52,251 nt of DNA from Thauera phenolivorans (GCF_001696715.1 NZ_MBFM01000004.1:206319-258569); one strand, 5' to 3'. Positions 1-13,118 are shown, numbered from the stretch's first letter. A program made the numbers and translations. Notes: generated from the sequence alone by a model not told the origin.

Positions 1-3217
<3,217 letters not shown>

Positions 3218-3338
3218 GGATGCTCCGGCTAGGGGTCGAACGTCGGAAAGACAGAACACAGCGCCCGGTTCGGGGACTCGCATCCCCTTGCGAACGGACA
3301 CTCTGGTCTGGCCTTCCTGCAGCAGCAGAAAGCACGAA

Positions 3339-3368
3339 AGGGCCGGCGCTCATGCGAGCGCCAGCCCT
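3339..3368 (-). terminator. rplL-rpoB intergenic attenuator-like hairpin
   Basis: On the minus strand two 13-base arms pair with one G-U wobble (3356-3368 with 3339-3351) around a 4-base GCAT loop. The sequence after the stem is only moderately T-rich, so this looks like a partial attenuator or processing hairpin rather than a full terminator. In E. coli the rplL-rpoB gap holds a partial terminator and an RNase III site that lower rpoBC expression relative to ribosomal proteins; the same role is inferred here from position and structure. Confidence 0.6.
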
Positions 3369-3384
3369 GCCGGGAAAGCGAGAA

Positions 3385-3765
3385 TTACTTGATCTCGACC
3401 TTCGCGCCAGCGTCTTCCAGCTGCTTCTTCAGCGCTTCGGCGTCGGCCTTGTTCGCGCCTTCCTTCACCGCCTTCGGAGCGCCGTCGACCAGATCCTTGG
3501 CTTCCTTCAGGCCCAGGCCGGTGACCGCACGGACGACCTTGATGACCTCGACCTTCTTCTCGCCAGCGGCCAGCAGAACGACGTCGAACTCGGTCTTCTC
3601 TTCAGCGGCCGGAGCGGCAGCGCCACCGGCAGCCGGGGCGGCCACGGCAACCGCGGCAGCGGCGGACACGCCGAACTTCTCTTCCATGTCCTTGATGAGC
3701 TGGGACAGCTCGAGGACGGTCATGTTGCCAATCGCTTCCAGAATGTCTTCTTTCGACACAGCCAT
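3385..3765 (-). CDS. rplL: 50S ribosomal protein L7/L12
   Basis: Stalk protein of the large ribosomal subunit that recruits translational GTPases. It is 126 aa, normal for the family. The sequence shows the N-terminal dimerisation helix ([20 protein letters not shown]), an Ala/Pro-rich hinge at about residues 36-56, and the conserved C-terminal domain with [15 protein letters not shown]. It lies 52 bp downstream of rplJ, the usual L10-L12 pair, and ahead of rpoB. Confidence 0.98.
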   Translation of the reverse strand: MAVSKEDILEAIGNMTVLELSQLIKDMEEKFGVSAAAAVAVAAPAAGGAAAPAAEEKTEFDVVLLAAGEKKVEVIKVVRAVTGLGLKEAKDLVDGAPKAVKEGANKADAEALKKQLEDAGAKVEIK

Positions 3766-3817
3766 TTTCTACTCCTGAATCATGTGATGCATCCCGACCG
3801 GGATGCGGTCGAGGAAA

Positions 3818-4348
3818 TTACGCAGTCTCTTTCGAATCGCGCAGCGCGGCAACGGTGCGGACGAACTTGCCCGGCACTTCGTTGAGGGTCTGCACGAACT
3901 TGGTCACCGGCGCCTGCATCGTCCCGAGCAGGGTGGCAAGCAGCTCATCGCGGCTCGGCATCGACGCCAGCGCCTTGACGCCGGCGGCGTCCATGACGTA
4001 GTTCGGCATCGCGCCGCCCTTGATCACCAGCTTGTCGTTGGTCTTGGCGAACTCGTTGAGCACCTTGGCCGGAGCCACCGGATCCACGGAAATACCGTAG
4101 ATCAGCGGACCGACCAGGGTCGAGGCCAGACCTTCGAACGGCGTGCCTTCGACGGCACGACGCACCAGGGTGTTCTTCAGGACACGCAGGTAGACACCTT
4201 GCTGGCGGGCTTGCGCTCGCAGCGTGGTGATCTTCCCGACTTCGAGACCGCGGTACTCAGCGACGATCACCGCCTGAGCGTTCGCCAGTTCGGCAGACAC
4301 TTCGGCGACAACTGCCTTCTTGTCGTCAAGATTGAGACCCAAGGTCAT
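3818..4348 (-). CDS. rplJ: 50S ribosomal protein L10
   Basis: L10 anchors the L7/L12 stalk to 23S rRNA. It is 176 aa, starting [18 protein letters not shown], with the typical [12 protein letters not shown] segment and the [23 protein letters not shown]-binding region. The C-terminal helix, which binds L12 dimers, is present. The 267-bp gap upstream is rich in hairpins and is the likely site of L10(L12) autoregulation. The start ATG at 4346-4348 is preceded by GGGAG about four bases upstream. Confidence 0.98.
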   Translation of the reverse strand: MTLGLNLDDKKAVVAEVSAELANAQAVIVAEYRGLEVGKITTLRAQARQQGVYLRVLKNTLVRRAVEGTPFEGLASTLVGPLIYGISVDPVAPAKVLNEFAKTNDKLVIKGGAMPNYVMDAAGVKALASMPSRDELLATLLGTMQAPVTKFVQTLNEVPGKFVRTVAALRDSKETA

Positions 4349-4615
4349 CTCCCACTAGTAAAACGTCCTTCCAGCCGGCGTGAACCGGCCTTGGGACAAC
4401 CAGGCGACCTGTCTTCAGGAGCGGCGGACGTCTTGCGACGCCCGGAATTCCAAATCCTGTTTCGGGTAACGCCATCTGCGTTGGGCACAGCGGTATGCCG
4501 CGAATTAAGGCTTGGCCGGAAAACCGGTCTCACCCCCAACGGTCTTTGACAACCTGCCGTCCGTTGCCGGACGACAGCCCAAAGTTCATGGGCGGGACAT
4601 CCCGCCCGCAACGCC
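4349..4615 (-). promoter_or_regulatory. structured rplA-rplJ leader (candidate L10 leader)
   Basis: This 267-bp gap between rplA and rplJ has no credible ORF but several stable hairpins on the minus strand. One is an 8-bp GGGCGGGA/TCCCGCCC hairpin at 4590-4607. A second is a 6-bp stem with a GCAA tetraloop at 4558-4573. Nearer rplJ there is an AACGC/GCGTT hairpin, a 7-bp GCAA-tetraloop hairpin and a GCCGG/CCGGC hairpin. L10 leaders, bound by the L10-L12 complex, occupy this position in many bacteria. The structure is seen directly; identity as an L10 leader is inference. Confidence 0.5.
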
Positions 4616-5314
4616 TCAGGCGGCGTTGATGCTCGTCGGTTCGACGCGCACGCCCGCACCCATGGTGCTCGACAGCGCGACGCGACGCACATAGATTCCC
4701 TTCGCAGCGGCCGGGCGCGCCTTCACCAGAGCACCCACGAGGGCGTTCAGGTTCTGCTCGAGCGCCTCGACGCCGAACGACGCGCGGCCGATCGTGGCAT
4801 GGATCAGTCCAGCCTTGTCGGTACGGTACTGGACCTGACCGGCCTTGGCATTCTTCACCGCGGTGGTGACGTCCATGGTCACCGTGCCGACCTTCGGGTT
4901 CGGCATCAGCCCGCGCGGGCCGAGGATCTGGCCCAGCTGGCCGACCACGCGCATCGCATCGGGGGTGGCGATGCAGACGTCGAAGTCGAGGTTGCCGGCC
5001 TTGACCTGCTCGGCAAGGTCGTCGAAGCCGACCACTTCCGCACCAGCGGCACGGGCAGCCTCCGCCTTCTCGCCCTGGGCGAAGACGGCGACACGTACGC
5101 TCTTGCCGGTACCGGCGGGCAGCACGACGGAGCCGCGAACGACCTGATCGGACTTGCGGGGATCGACGCCGAGGTTGACGGCGACGTCGATCGACTCGTC
5201 GAACTTGGCGGTCGCGCATTCCTTCACCAGGCCGAGCGCCTCGGCGGCGGTATACACGCGATTACGGTCGACCTTGGCGCGGAGCGCCTGCACACGCTTG
5301 GAAATCTTCGCCAT
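4616..5314 (-). CDS. rplA: 50S ribosomal protein L1
   Basis: L1 forms the mobile L1 stalk near the ribosomal E site and can repress its own operon. It is 232 aa, beginning [21 protein letters not shown]. The L1 signature is visible ([16 protein letters not shown] near the N-terminus, [19 protein letters not shown] in the middle, and a late [18 protein letters not shown] block). It starts two bases after the rplK stop and is clearly co-transcribed. Confidence 0.98.
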   Translation of the reverse strand: MAKISKRVQALRAKVDRNRVYTAAEALGLVKECATAKFDESIDVAVNLGVDPRKSDQVVRGSVVLPAGTGKSVRVAVFAQGEKAEAARAAGAEVVGFDDLAEQVKAGNLDFDVCIATPDAMRVVGQLGQILGPRGLMPNPKVGTVTMDVTTAVKNAKAGQVQYRTDKAGLIHATIGRASFGVEALEQNLNALVGALVKARPAAAKGIYVRRVALSSTMGAGVRVEPTSINAA

Positions 5315-5316
5315 GA

Positions 5317-5748
5317 TCAGAGGCCCTCCACGTTCACGCCCATGCTGCGCGCGGAACCGGCGATGGTGCGCACGGCGGCTTCGAGATCGGCAGCAGTCAG
5401 ATCCTTCATCTTCGTGTTGGCGATTTCCTCGACCTGAGCACGGCTGATGGTGGCGACCTTGTCAGTGTTCGGCTTGGCCGAGCCACTCTTCAGGCCGGCG
5501 GCCTTCTTGATCAGCACCGCCGCCGGCGGCGTCTTCATGATGAAGGTGAAGCTCTTGTCGGCGAAGGCGGTGATCACCACCGGAATCGGCAGACCCGGCT
5601 CCATGCCCTGAGTCTGGGCATTGAACGCCTTGCAGAATTCCATGATGTTGAGGCCGCGCTGGCCGAGCGCCGGACCGATCGGGGGGCTGGGGTTGGCCTT
5701 GCCGGCCGGCACCTGCAGCTTGATGTAGCCAATGATTTTCTTTGCCAT
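5317..5748 (-). CDS. rplK: 50S ribosomal protein L11
   Basis: L11 binds the GTPase-associated centre of 23S rRNA and is needed for RelA activation. It is 143 aa, the standard length. It starts [20 protein letters not shown] and has the proline-rich [20 protein letters not shown] linker and the C-terminal RNA-binding domain ending [13 protein letters not shown]. It lies 101 bp downstream of nusG and directly upstream of rplA. Confidence 0.98.
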   Translation of the reverse strand: MAKKIIGYIKLQVPAGKANPSPPIGPALGQRGLNIMEFCKAFNAQTQGMEPGLPIPVVITAFADKSFTFIMKTPPAAVLIKKAAGLKSGSAKPNTDKVATISRAQVEEIANTKMKDLTAADLEAAVRTIAGSARSMGVNVEGL

Positions 5749-5849
5749 CTAGGCTTGCTCCTGTGGAGTGCTAACGCACCGGGACAACCGGCGCTCCTCG
5801 TGCGCCCGCGTGAACGGGCGATGGCAGGCGCATCGCGCCCGCCGCACGC

Positions 5850-6383
5850 TCAGGTCTTCTCGACCTGAGCGAAATCCAGTTCGACCGGCGTGCCGCGACC
5901 GAAGATGGTCACCGACACCCGCAGCTTGCTCTTCTCGTAGTTCGCGTCCTCGACCGTGCCGTGGAAGTCGGTGAAAGGACCTTCCTTCACGCGGACGACC
6001 TCGCCGATCTCGAACAGCACCTTCGGACGGGGCTTCTCCACCCCCTCCTGCATCTGCTGCATGATCTTGTCGACTTCCTTGTCGGAAATTGGCGCCGGCT
6101 TGTGCGCGGTGCCGCCGACGAAGCCGGTGACCTTCGGCGTGGACTTCACCAGATGCCAGGACTCGTCGTTCATTTCCATCTCGACGAGCACGTAACCAGG
6201 GAAGAACTTGCGCTCGGTGACGCTTTTCTGGCCGCCCTTCATCTCGACGACTTCTTCCACCGGCACCAGGATCTGACCGAACAGATCCTGCATGCCAGCA
6301 CGGTTGATCCGCTCGACCAACGCGCGCTGCACGGACTTCTCGAAGCCCGAATAGGCGTGCACAACGTACCAACGCTTCGTCAT
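5850..6383 (-). CDS. nusG: transcription termination/antitermination protein NusG
   Basis: NusG binds RNA polymerase through its N-terminal domain, and Rho or ribosomal S10 through the C-terminal KOW domain. I start at the ATG at 6381-6383 ([16 protein letters not shown], 177 aa), which has GGAAG five bases upstream. A GTG two codons earlier overlaps the secE stop and lacks a spaced ribosome site. The NGN domain spans about residues 5-105, with [13 protein letters not shown], and the KOW motif near the end is [17 protein letters not shown]. It follows secE with a two-base gap. Confidence 0.97.
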   Translation of the reverse strand: MTKRWYVVHAYSGFEKSVQRALVERINRAGMQDLFGQILVPVEEVVEMKGGQKSVTERKFFPGYVLVEMEMNDESWHLVKSTPKVTGFVGGTAHKPAPISDKEVDKIMQQMQEGVEKPRPKVLFEIGEVVRVKEGPFTDFHGTVEDANYEKSKLRVSVTIFGRGTPVELDFAQVEKT

Positions 6384-6385
6384 TT

Positions 6386-6733
6386 TCACTTCCAGCCCAG
6401 GACCAGGTCATAGAGGACCCACTCCAGGCTCTTGTCGGTCAGCCACAAAAAGATCGCCATCACAACGACGAAGGCGAACACGAGACCGGTCGTCTGGAAG
6501 GTCTCCTTTCGACTCGGCCACACAACCTTCTTGGTTTCGACAACCGCCTCGCGTGCAAAGTTGACGAAACGACGCCCGGGCTCGGAGAACCAGGCAACGG
6601 CGACACCCGCAGCGACGCCAGCGAGCACCGAGAGGACGCGCAGCACGAGCGCCTGCTCGGACAGCAGGTAGAAGCCGACCACGCCGGCCGCAACCAGTGC
6701 CAGGGCCAGCGCGAATTTCAACTTATCGGCCAT
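6386..6733 (-). CDS. secE: preprotein translocase subunit SecE
   Basis: Essential small subunit of the SecYEG channel in the inner membrane. The protein is 115 aa from the ATG at 6731-6733. The open frame runs 18 codons further upstream into the tRNA-Trp gene, so that extension is rejected. Three hydrophobic segments are visible (about residues 7-24, 29-48 and 85-105), as in the longer proteobacterial SecE. Before the last helix is the conserved cytoplasmic [13 protein letters not shown] motif. It sits between tRNA-Trp and nusG in the classical order. Confidence 0.95.
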   Translation of the reverse strand: MADKLKFALALALVAAGVVGFYLLSEQALVLRVLSVLAGVAAGVAVAWFSEPGRRFVNFAREAVVETKKVVWPSRKETFQTTGLVFAFVVVMAIFLWLTDKSLEWVLYDLVLGWK

Positions 6734-6757
6734 CGGAGCGAAACTTCCGGAAAATTG

Positions 6758-6833
6758 TGGCAGGGGCAGAGGGAATCGAACCCCCAACCTTCGGTTTTGG
6801 AGACCGACGCTCTGCCAGTTGAGCTATACCCCT
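6758..6833 (-). tRNA. tRNA-Trp (anticodon CCA)
   Basis: A 76-base cloverleaf including an encoded 3' CCA. The acceptor arms AGGGGTA and TGCCCCT pair, the D arm is AGCTCAACTGGCAGAGC, the anticodon loop is CTCCAAA with anticodon CCA (bases 6798-6800), and the T arm has GGTTCGATTCC. It lies between tuf and secE, the expected location. Confidence 0.97.
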
Positions 6834-6898
6834 GCAGCAGAGACTACGGGATGCACCTTGGGGGGCACACCCCGCACTCGAACGATCCGCCAGGCGGA

Positions 6899-8089
<1,191 letters not shown>

Positions 8090-8166
8090 ATCGACTTCCT
8101 TAAATCAGAACCAAGAAACCGGAACGGCATCAGATCAGATACCGAGCCAAGCCAGGCAGAATAGCG

Positions 8167-8241
<75 letters not shown>

Positions 8242-8253
8242 CCTGAAACTTTC

Positions 8254-8327
8254 TGGAGCGGGTGAAGGGAATCGAACCCTCGTCGTAAGCTTGGAAGGCT
8301 TCTGCTCTACCATTGAGCTACACCCGC
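8254..8327 (-). tRNA. tRNA-Gly (anticodon TCC)
   Basis: A 74-base cloverleaf with encoded CCA. The acceptor arms are GCGGGTG and CACCCGC, the D arm is AGCTCAATGGTAGAGC, the anticodon loop is CTTCCAA and the T arm has GGTTCGATTCC. It lies 12 bp upstream of tRNA-Thr. Confidence 0.97.
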
Positions 8328-8408
8328 ACTCACCGCACCGTACGACTTGCAGCTGACCGCTTCAACCGCCGCGCCGCCCGCAATCGCTGCGGCACGACTC
8401 AAAAACTG

Positions 8409-8493
8409 TGGTGGAGGGAGAAGGATTCGAACCTTCGAAGGCTGAGCCGGCAGATTTACAGTCTGCTCCCGTTGACCGCTTGGGTATCCCTCC
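8409..8493 (-). tRNA. tRNA-Tyr (anticodon GTA)
   Basis: An 85-base class II tRNA with a long variable arm and encoded CCA. The acceptor arms are GGAGGGA and TCCCTCC, the anticodon loop is CTGTAAA, and the T arm has GGTTCGAATCC. It is the first gene of the cluster and begins 18 bp after the -10 element of a strong promoter. Confidence 0.96.
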
Positions 8494-8510
8494 ACTCAGG
8501 GAAGCCCCGA

Positions 8511-8539
8511 ACTATAGTGGCCGACCCGGCCTCTGTCAA
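8511..8539 (-). promoter_or_regulatory. strong sigma70 promoter of the tRNA-tuf operon
   Basis: On the minus strand TTGACA (8534-8539) is followed after exactly 17 bases by TATAGT (8511-8516). The downstream discriminator TCGGGGC is GC-rich, a feature of stable-RNA promoters under stringent control. The tRNA-Tyr 5' end is at 8493. A T-rich AAAAAGTG stretch precedes the -35. This is the clearest promoter in the window. Confidence 0.85.
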
Positions 8540-8588
8540 ACACTTTTTGCCCGATGCCCGCAGCGTGCCCGGGACCCCGCAGCCGCGC

Positions 8589-9215
8589 TCATACGCGCGA
8601 CCCGTTACGGGCGATGAGCACCAGCGCCTGGGCGCGGTTGCTGACGTCCAGCGCGCGGAAGATCGCCGACATATGAACCTTCACCGTACCCTCCGAGATG
8701 CCGAGCAGATCGGCGATCTCGCGATTGGTCCGCCCCTCGGCCAGCAGTTCGAGCACCCTCGTCTGCGCCGCGGTGAGACCGTAGCGCTCGCTCACCGGCG
8801 AGGCTGGTCGGCGGCCGCCGGGAACCGGCATGCGCGGGGTGTGCACGCCACCGGCAAGGACCTCGCGCACCGCCTGCAGCAACTCCTCGCCCGAGTTGGC
8901 CTTCGACACGAAACCCGATGCGCCGCCCCTGATCGCGCGCCGCACCGAAGTCTCGTCGTCCATGGCCGACACGACGATGGTCGGCACGTCGGGGCAGCGC
9001 TTCGCGAGTACCGCCAGCAGTGAGAATCCGTTCATGTCGGGCAGCATGAGGTCGATTACCGCGAGATCGAAACCCCCGTCGCGCTCGAGCAGCGCCAGCG
9101 CCGTGTCGGCGTCCCTCGCATTGACACACTCCACGCCGCTCTCGAGCCGCGACAGGGTATGCACCATCGCCTCCCTGACCAGAGCGTGATCCTCAACGAT
9201 CAAGATCTTCGTCAC
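8589..9215 (-). CDS. LuxR/NarL-family response regulator
   Basis: Two-component response regulator of 208 aa: a receiver domain (about 3-120) with acidic pair E8/D9, phospho-acceptor D55 in AVIDLMLPDMNG and a C-terminal GerE helix-turn-helix (about 145-205) containing LTAAQTRVLELLAEGRTNRE. I start at the GTG at 9213-9215 because GGGGGGAGGAAG lies directly upstream; the frame extends 24 codons further without such a site. It is divergent from the TonB remnant/binding protein/hybrid kinase genes and is the obvious partner of that kinase. The promoter of the tRNA cluster lies just beyond its 3' end. Confidence 0.92.
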   Translation of the reverse strand: MTKILIVEDHALVREAMVHTLSRLESGVECVNARDADTALALLERDGGFDLAVIDLMLPDMNGFSLLAVLAKRCPDVPTIVVSAMDDETSVRRAIRGGASGFVSKANSGEELLQAVREVLAGGVHTPRMPVPGGRRPASPVSERYGLTAAQTRVLELLAEGRTNREIADLLGISEGTVKVHMSAIFRALDVSNRAQALVLIARNGSRV

Positions 9216-9362
9216 CTTCCTCCCCCCGACTTCCGCCGATATGCCGGCGCCAACCGCGAATAATGCCTTCATCATAGCACCCGGCATCGTGCGGCTGCCC
9301 GCCCGCAGCTATCGCCGAGCGCCGAAAGCGGCGAAAATGCCGGCCCGCACTAGCGCAGACCG

Positions 9363-9722
9363 ATGCAATCTCCGATGCCGTCCTCAACCGTCGCCGCTCC
9401 GCCCCCAACAATCGAGCGATCGCAATGGGCGTGGCCGCTGGCGCGCGTCCTCGCGCTTTCCGCGGCTTCCGGCCTCTTGCCGGGGAGCGCGCGCGTAGTG
9501 CACGAGGCGCGGTCCGAGCGCGCCTTCCTCGGCGCGTTGCCGGTGGTGCTGTCGGCCTCCCGGCTCGCCCAGCCCGTGGGCGAGGCGCCGAGCGCGACCA
9601 CCGTGATCGATCGCGACATGATAAGGGTGGCGGGCGCCCGCTCGGTCGACGAACTGATGCGTTGGGTGCCCGGCTTCCAGGTCGGCCCGCGCAGCTTCCT
9701 GAGCCTGCGACGGGTGCTCTGA
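9363..9722 (+). pseudogene. collapsed TonB-dependent receptor remnant
   Basis: This 119-codon frame has a signal-like segment (about 20-45) and the start of a TonB plug domain: LPVVLSASRLAQPVGEAPSA, then TTVIDRDMIRVAGARSVDEL and MRWVPGFQVG. It stops 9 residues later after PRSFLSLRRVL. Intact receptors are 600-800 aa with a 22-strand barrel. The tail resembles the last strand of a receptor, so a large internal deletion that kept both ends in frame is likely. It lies 9 bp before the binding-protein gene and probably marks the first gene of the same operon. It could be expressed as a short peptide but cannot form a barrel. Confidence 0.7.
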
Positions 9723-9731
9723 GCGGCCTGC

Positions 9732-10661
9732 ATGCGGACGAGGCGCCCGACCTTCCTGCTCTTCACCCTCGCTCTGCTGCTGATGCTGGCAGGCGCGCCG
9801 GCGCGCGCGCAGCTCGCAGTCGTCACCAGCGCGGCGAGCGGCGCCCACGCCGAGAGCCTTTCGGCCCTGCGCGCCACGCTGCAGGCGATGCTGCCCGGCA
9901 CCCGCGTCGAGGCCTTCGACTGGTCCGAACTCTCGCGCGCCCGGCTCAAGGGCAGCCGCGTGGTCGTCAGCGTCGGCACCCTCGCGGCACGCGCGGTCGA
10001 GCGGATCGCGCCGTCCCAGCCCGTGCTGCACATCCTGCTGCCGGCCGCCGCCTACCACAGGCTCCCGCCGCGCCCGCCCGGCGCCGGGCCGGTTTCAGCG
10101 ATCTGGCTCGACCAACCGCCAATCCGCCAGCTACGGCTGATCCGGCTGGCGCTTCCCGAATGGGATCGCGTGGCCGTGCTCGTCAGCGCCGATGGCACCC
10201 CGGGGCTCGAAGCGATCCGGGCCGAGAGCGAGCCCCTCGGACTCGAGCTTGCGAGCGCGCGCGTCGGCAGCCACGCCGAACTCTACCCGGCGCTGCGCGA
10301 GGCCCTCTCCCAGCCGGCGGTGCTGCTGGCGACGCCCGACCCGCTGATCTTCAACAACTACTCGGTGCAGAACGTCCTCCTCGCCGCCTACGGCCACAAG
10401 TCGCCCGTACTCGGCCTGTCGCCCGCCTACGTGCGCGCCGGCGCCCTGCTCGGCCTTTACTCCACCCCCGCGCAGATCGGCACCGAAGCTGCCGTCATCG
10501 TGCGCGACCTGCTCCACGGCCACGCGCTGCCGCCGGCCTCGCCGCCTTCGATCTTCGAGGTCGCCATCAACCGTGCGGTCGCGCGCGCGCTCGAGATCGA
10601 GCTGCCGCCGGCGGAGCGCCTGACCGCGGCGCTGACCGAGTGGCAGGAGGGAGCCCGATGA
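9732..10661 (+). CDS. ABC-type periplasmic binding protein (DUF534/TrpX-like)
   Basis: A 309-aa predicted secreted protein with an N-terminal signal sequence (hydrophobic LLFTLALLLMLAG, cleavage near ARA-Q). The rest reads as a two-lobed binding protein of the ABC substrate-binding (PF04392-like) type, with LKGSRVVVSVGTLAARAV early and PAVLLATPDPLIFNNYSVQN later. No ABC permease or ATPase lies nearby. Its stop overlaps the hybrid-kinase ATG by four bases (ATGA), so the pair is translationally coupled, which suggests that it presents a ligand to the kinase rather than to a transporter. The ligand is unknown. Confidence 0.8.
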   Translation: MRTRRPTFLLFTLALLLMLAGAPARAQLAVVTSAASGAHAESLSALRATLQAMLPGTRVEAFDWSELSRARLKGSRVVVSVGTLAARAVERIAPSQPVLHILLPAAAYHRLPPRPPGAGPVSAIWLDQPPIRQLRLIRLALPEWDRVAVLVSADGTPGLEAIRAESEPLGLELASARVGSHAELYPALREALSQPAVLLATPDPLIFNNYSVQNVLLAAYGHKSPVLGLSPAYVRAGALLGLYSTPAQIGTEAAVIVRDLLHGHALPPASPPSIFEVAINRAVARALEIELPPAERLTAALTEWQEGAR

Positions 10662-12607
10662 AGCTGCGCTGGGGCGTGCGCGCCCGCGTCATGCTCGCCG
10701 CGATCCTGCCGATGCTGGTGCTCGCGGTGGTGCTGACGGTGTCCTACACGAGCTCGCGTCTGGCCGATTTTCACAACGAGCTCGAGGCGCGCGGCAAGGC
10801 GGTCGCCCGCCAGCTCGCGGCGGCAAGCGAATTCCCGGTGTTCTCCGGCAACCACCGGTCCCTGCAGCAGCTCGCCGGCGGGGCGATGGCGGAGGAAGAC
10901 GTCGCCGGCCTGCGGATCGTTGACCGCAGCGGCCGCACACTGGCCAGCGCCGGCATCCTCGATCCACTGCTCATGCCGCCGGACGGCCCGCTCGCGCCCG
11001 CCCCCTGGGTCGAGCGCCGGGGCGCGACGCTGCGCATCGTCGAGCCGATCCGGCCTCGCCCGCTCGATCTCGACGCCGATCCGACCGCATTCACGGTCGC
11101 TGCCGGCACGCAGGCCAGTGCGCCGCCGCTCGGCAGCGTTGTCCTCGATTTCTCCCTCGATCGCCTCTACGCCCGACGCACCGAGCTGCTCTGGCAGAGC
11201 GCCTCGATCGGTCTCCTCGTGCTGCTCGGCAGCCTGGTGCTGGCCAGTCATCTGAGCAAGGGCGTCAGTCGGCCGATCCGCCGGGTCGCCGACATCGTGC
11301 TCGAGATCGGCGCCGGCGAGATGCACCGGCGCGTCGAGCCACTGGGCGGCGGCAGCCTGCAGAGGCTCGCCGAAGGCGTCAATGAGATGGCCCGTCGCCT
11401 AGCCGACGCGCGCGAGGACATGGCACGCGAGATCGAACAGGCCACCGCCGAGCTGCGCACGCGCAAGAACGAGGCCGAGCGGGCGAATCTCGCCAAGTCG
11501 CGCTTCCTCGCGGCCGCCAGCCACGATCTGCGGCAGCCGATGCACGCGCTCGGGCTGTTCATCGCCGAACTGCAACAGTACCAGCTGCCGCAACCGACAC
11601 GGGGCCTGGTACGTCAGATCGCCGCCTCCGCCGACGCGATGGAAAAGCTGCTCGACAGCCTGCTCGACATCTCGCGGCTCGACGCTGGCGTGCTGCGCCC
11701 GACCCTGCGCGTGTTCGCGCTCCGCCCGCTGCTGACCCGCATCGTCGCCGCCCACGAACCCGCCGCTGCCGAGCGGGGACTCCGCCTCGGCCTGCGTGCG
11801 TCCGAGGTCTGGGTGCGCAGCGATCCGCTGCTGCTCGAGCGGATCGTCTCCAACCTCATCAGCAACGCGCTGCGCTATACCCGCGAGGGCGGCGTGCTGC
11901 TCGCCTGCCGCCGCCAGGGCGACGGCCTGGTACGGATCGAGGTGCGCGACAGCGGCACCGGCATTCCCCTCGAGCGACAAGAGGTCATCTTTCAGGAGTT
12001 CGTGCAGCTCGACAACGCCGAGCGCTCGCGCGACAAGGGCCTCGGGCTCGGACTGGCGATCGTCAAGCGCCTGGCCGAGCTGCTCGACCACCGCCTCACG
12101 CTGCGCTCCGCGCCCGGCCGCGGCTCGGTATTCGCCATCGCCCTGCCGCGCACCGAACCGCTCGACGCGGGCGAGGCCGCCCCCGAGCCGCGGCCGCCCG
12201 GCGACCTCGGCGGCGTGCGCATCGCGGTGGTGGACGACGATCCGTTGGTGTGCGCCGGCACCGCCAGCCTGCTCGCCTCCTGGGGCTGCGAGGTCGAGGC
12301 GGCGGCCTCGAGCGCGGCGCTGTTCGAGCGGATCGCCAACGCAGACTGGCGGCCGGCGCTGGTGATCAGCGACCTGCGCCTGCAGGGTCCGCTCGACGGC
12401 CTGGACGTGGTCCGCGAACTGCGCGAACGGCTGGCCGAGCCGACCCTGCCAGCGGTGCTGATCACCGGCGACACCGGCGCGGACATGCTCGCCCTCACCC
12501 GCGACAGCGGGATCCCGGTGCTGCACAAGCCGGTACGTCCGGCGCGGCTGCGCGCGCTGATCAACCGCCAACTGGAGTACGCCGCCGGCGAAGACGACGA
12601 TGCCTGA
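10658..12607 (+). CDS. membrane hybrid sensor histidine kinase
   Basis: A 649-aa kinase. The order is TM1 (about 11-30), a periplasmic sensor region (~31-182), TM2 (~183-203), HAMP (~204-256), HisKA with H289 in AASHDLRQP, HATPase with ERIVSNLISNALRY, DSGTGIP and GLGLGLAIVKRL, and a C-terminal receiver with D572 in VISDLRL. The start ATG at 10658 overlaps the binding-protein stop and has GGAGGGAG just upstream. The same frame is open far upstream, but that part overlaps the remnant and binding-protein genes and is a shadow. The divergent LuxR regulator is the likely output. Confidence 0.93.
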   Translation: MKLRWGVRARVMLAAILPMLVLAVVLTVSYTSSRLADFHNELEARGKAVARQLAAASEFPVFSGNHRSLQQLAGGAMAEEDVAGLRIVDRSGRTLASAGILDPLLMPPDGPLAPAPWVERRGATLRIVEPIRPRPLDLDADPTAFTVAAGTQASAPPLGSVVLDFSLDRLYARRTELLWQSASIGLLVLLGSLVLASHLSKGVSRPIRRVADIVLEIGAGEMHRRVEPLGGGSLQRLAEGVNEMARRLADAREDMAREIEQATAELRTRKNEAERANLAKSRFLAAASHDLRQPMHALGLFIAELQQYQLPQPTRGLVRQIAASADAMEKLLDSLLDISRLDAGVLRPTLRVFALRPLLTRIVAAHEPAAAERGLRLGLRASEVWVRSDPLLLERIVSNLISNALRYTREGGVLLACRRQGDGLVRIEVRDSGTGIPLERQEVIFQEFVQLDNAERSRDKGLGLGLAIVKRLAELLDHRLTLRSAPGRGSVFAIALPRTEPLDAGEAAPEPRPPGDLGGVRIAVVDDDPLVCAGTASLLASWGCEVEAAASSAALFERIANADWRPALVISDLRLQGPLDGLDVVRELRERLAEPTLPAVLITGDTGADMLALTRDSGIPVLHKPVRPARLRALINRQLEYAAGEDDDA

Positions 12608-12697
12608 CCGCGCAGGCGTCGCCCCGACGCAGCGACACACCCGCTGCCTGGCGCATCGGTTAAGATGATTTCACTCAACGGTCAAGGAAGAACGCCC

Positions 12698-13114
12698 ATG
12701 GCACAGGACAGCAACGCTCAGGATCCCCTCGACTTCGTGCGCGGCATGTGGAACAGCATGGGCTTCAACCTGCCCGGAATGGTGACGCCGACGCTCGACG
12801 TGGATGAGCTCGACAAACGCATCACCGACCTCAAGGCGGTCGAGAACTGGCTGAAGATGAATCTCAACATGCTTCAGATGACCACCCAAGGCCTGGAAAT
12901 GCAGCGTGCGGCGCTCGCCGCGATGAAGGCGATGAGCCAGCAGGTGCAGGGCGACGAGGGGGTCGCCAAGGCGGAGAATCCGTTCGCCGGCGCCTCGATG
13001 TGGCCCTGGAACCTGATGAAGCAGCAGGCCGAGCAGGCGGCGGCGTCCGACACCCAGCCGTCGTCGCCGGCCCCGACCGGCGGCGCACGCCGGAAGACCT
13101 CGACCGACAAGTGA
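12698..13114 (+). CDS. phaM: PhaM-like polyhydroxyalkanoate granule protein
   Basis: A 138-aa protein beginning MAQDSNAQDPLDFVRGMWN. The core TLDVDELDKRITDLKAVENW and the following LKMNLNMLQMTTQGLEMQRA helix match the PhaM family of betaproteobacteria. PhaM activates PHB synthase and links granules to the nucleoid. The C-terminus is short and basic (GGARRKTSTDK) rather than the long Lys/Ala-rich tail of Ralstonia PhaM. The start follows AAGGAAG; an upstream in-frame ATG at 12665 lacks a ribosome site. It stands alone between the sensor kinase and a convergent racemase-like gene. Family assignment is by recalled sequence pattern only. Confidence 0.75.
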   Translation: MAQDSNAQDPLDFVRGMWNSMGFNLPGMVTPTLDVDELDKRITDLKAVENWLKMNLNMLQMTTQGLEMQRAALAAMKAMSQQVQGDEGVAKAENPFAGASMWPWNLMKQQAEQAAASDTQPSSPAPTGGARRKTSTDK

Positions 13115-13118
13115 GCCG

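Noticed and set aside
6387-6389. GTG start for nusG overlapping the secE stop.
   Set aside because: The GGAAG ribosome site is adjacent to this codon without spacing but is five bases from the ATG at 6381-6383, which also gives the usual NusG N-terminus.
9425-10657. Long upstream extension of the hybrid kinase frame.
   Set aside because: This part overlaps the TonB remnant and the binding-protein gene in another frame and is Arg/Ala/Gly-rich low-complexity translation; the ATG at 10658 has a ribosome site and the proper TM1 start.
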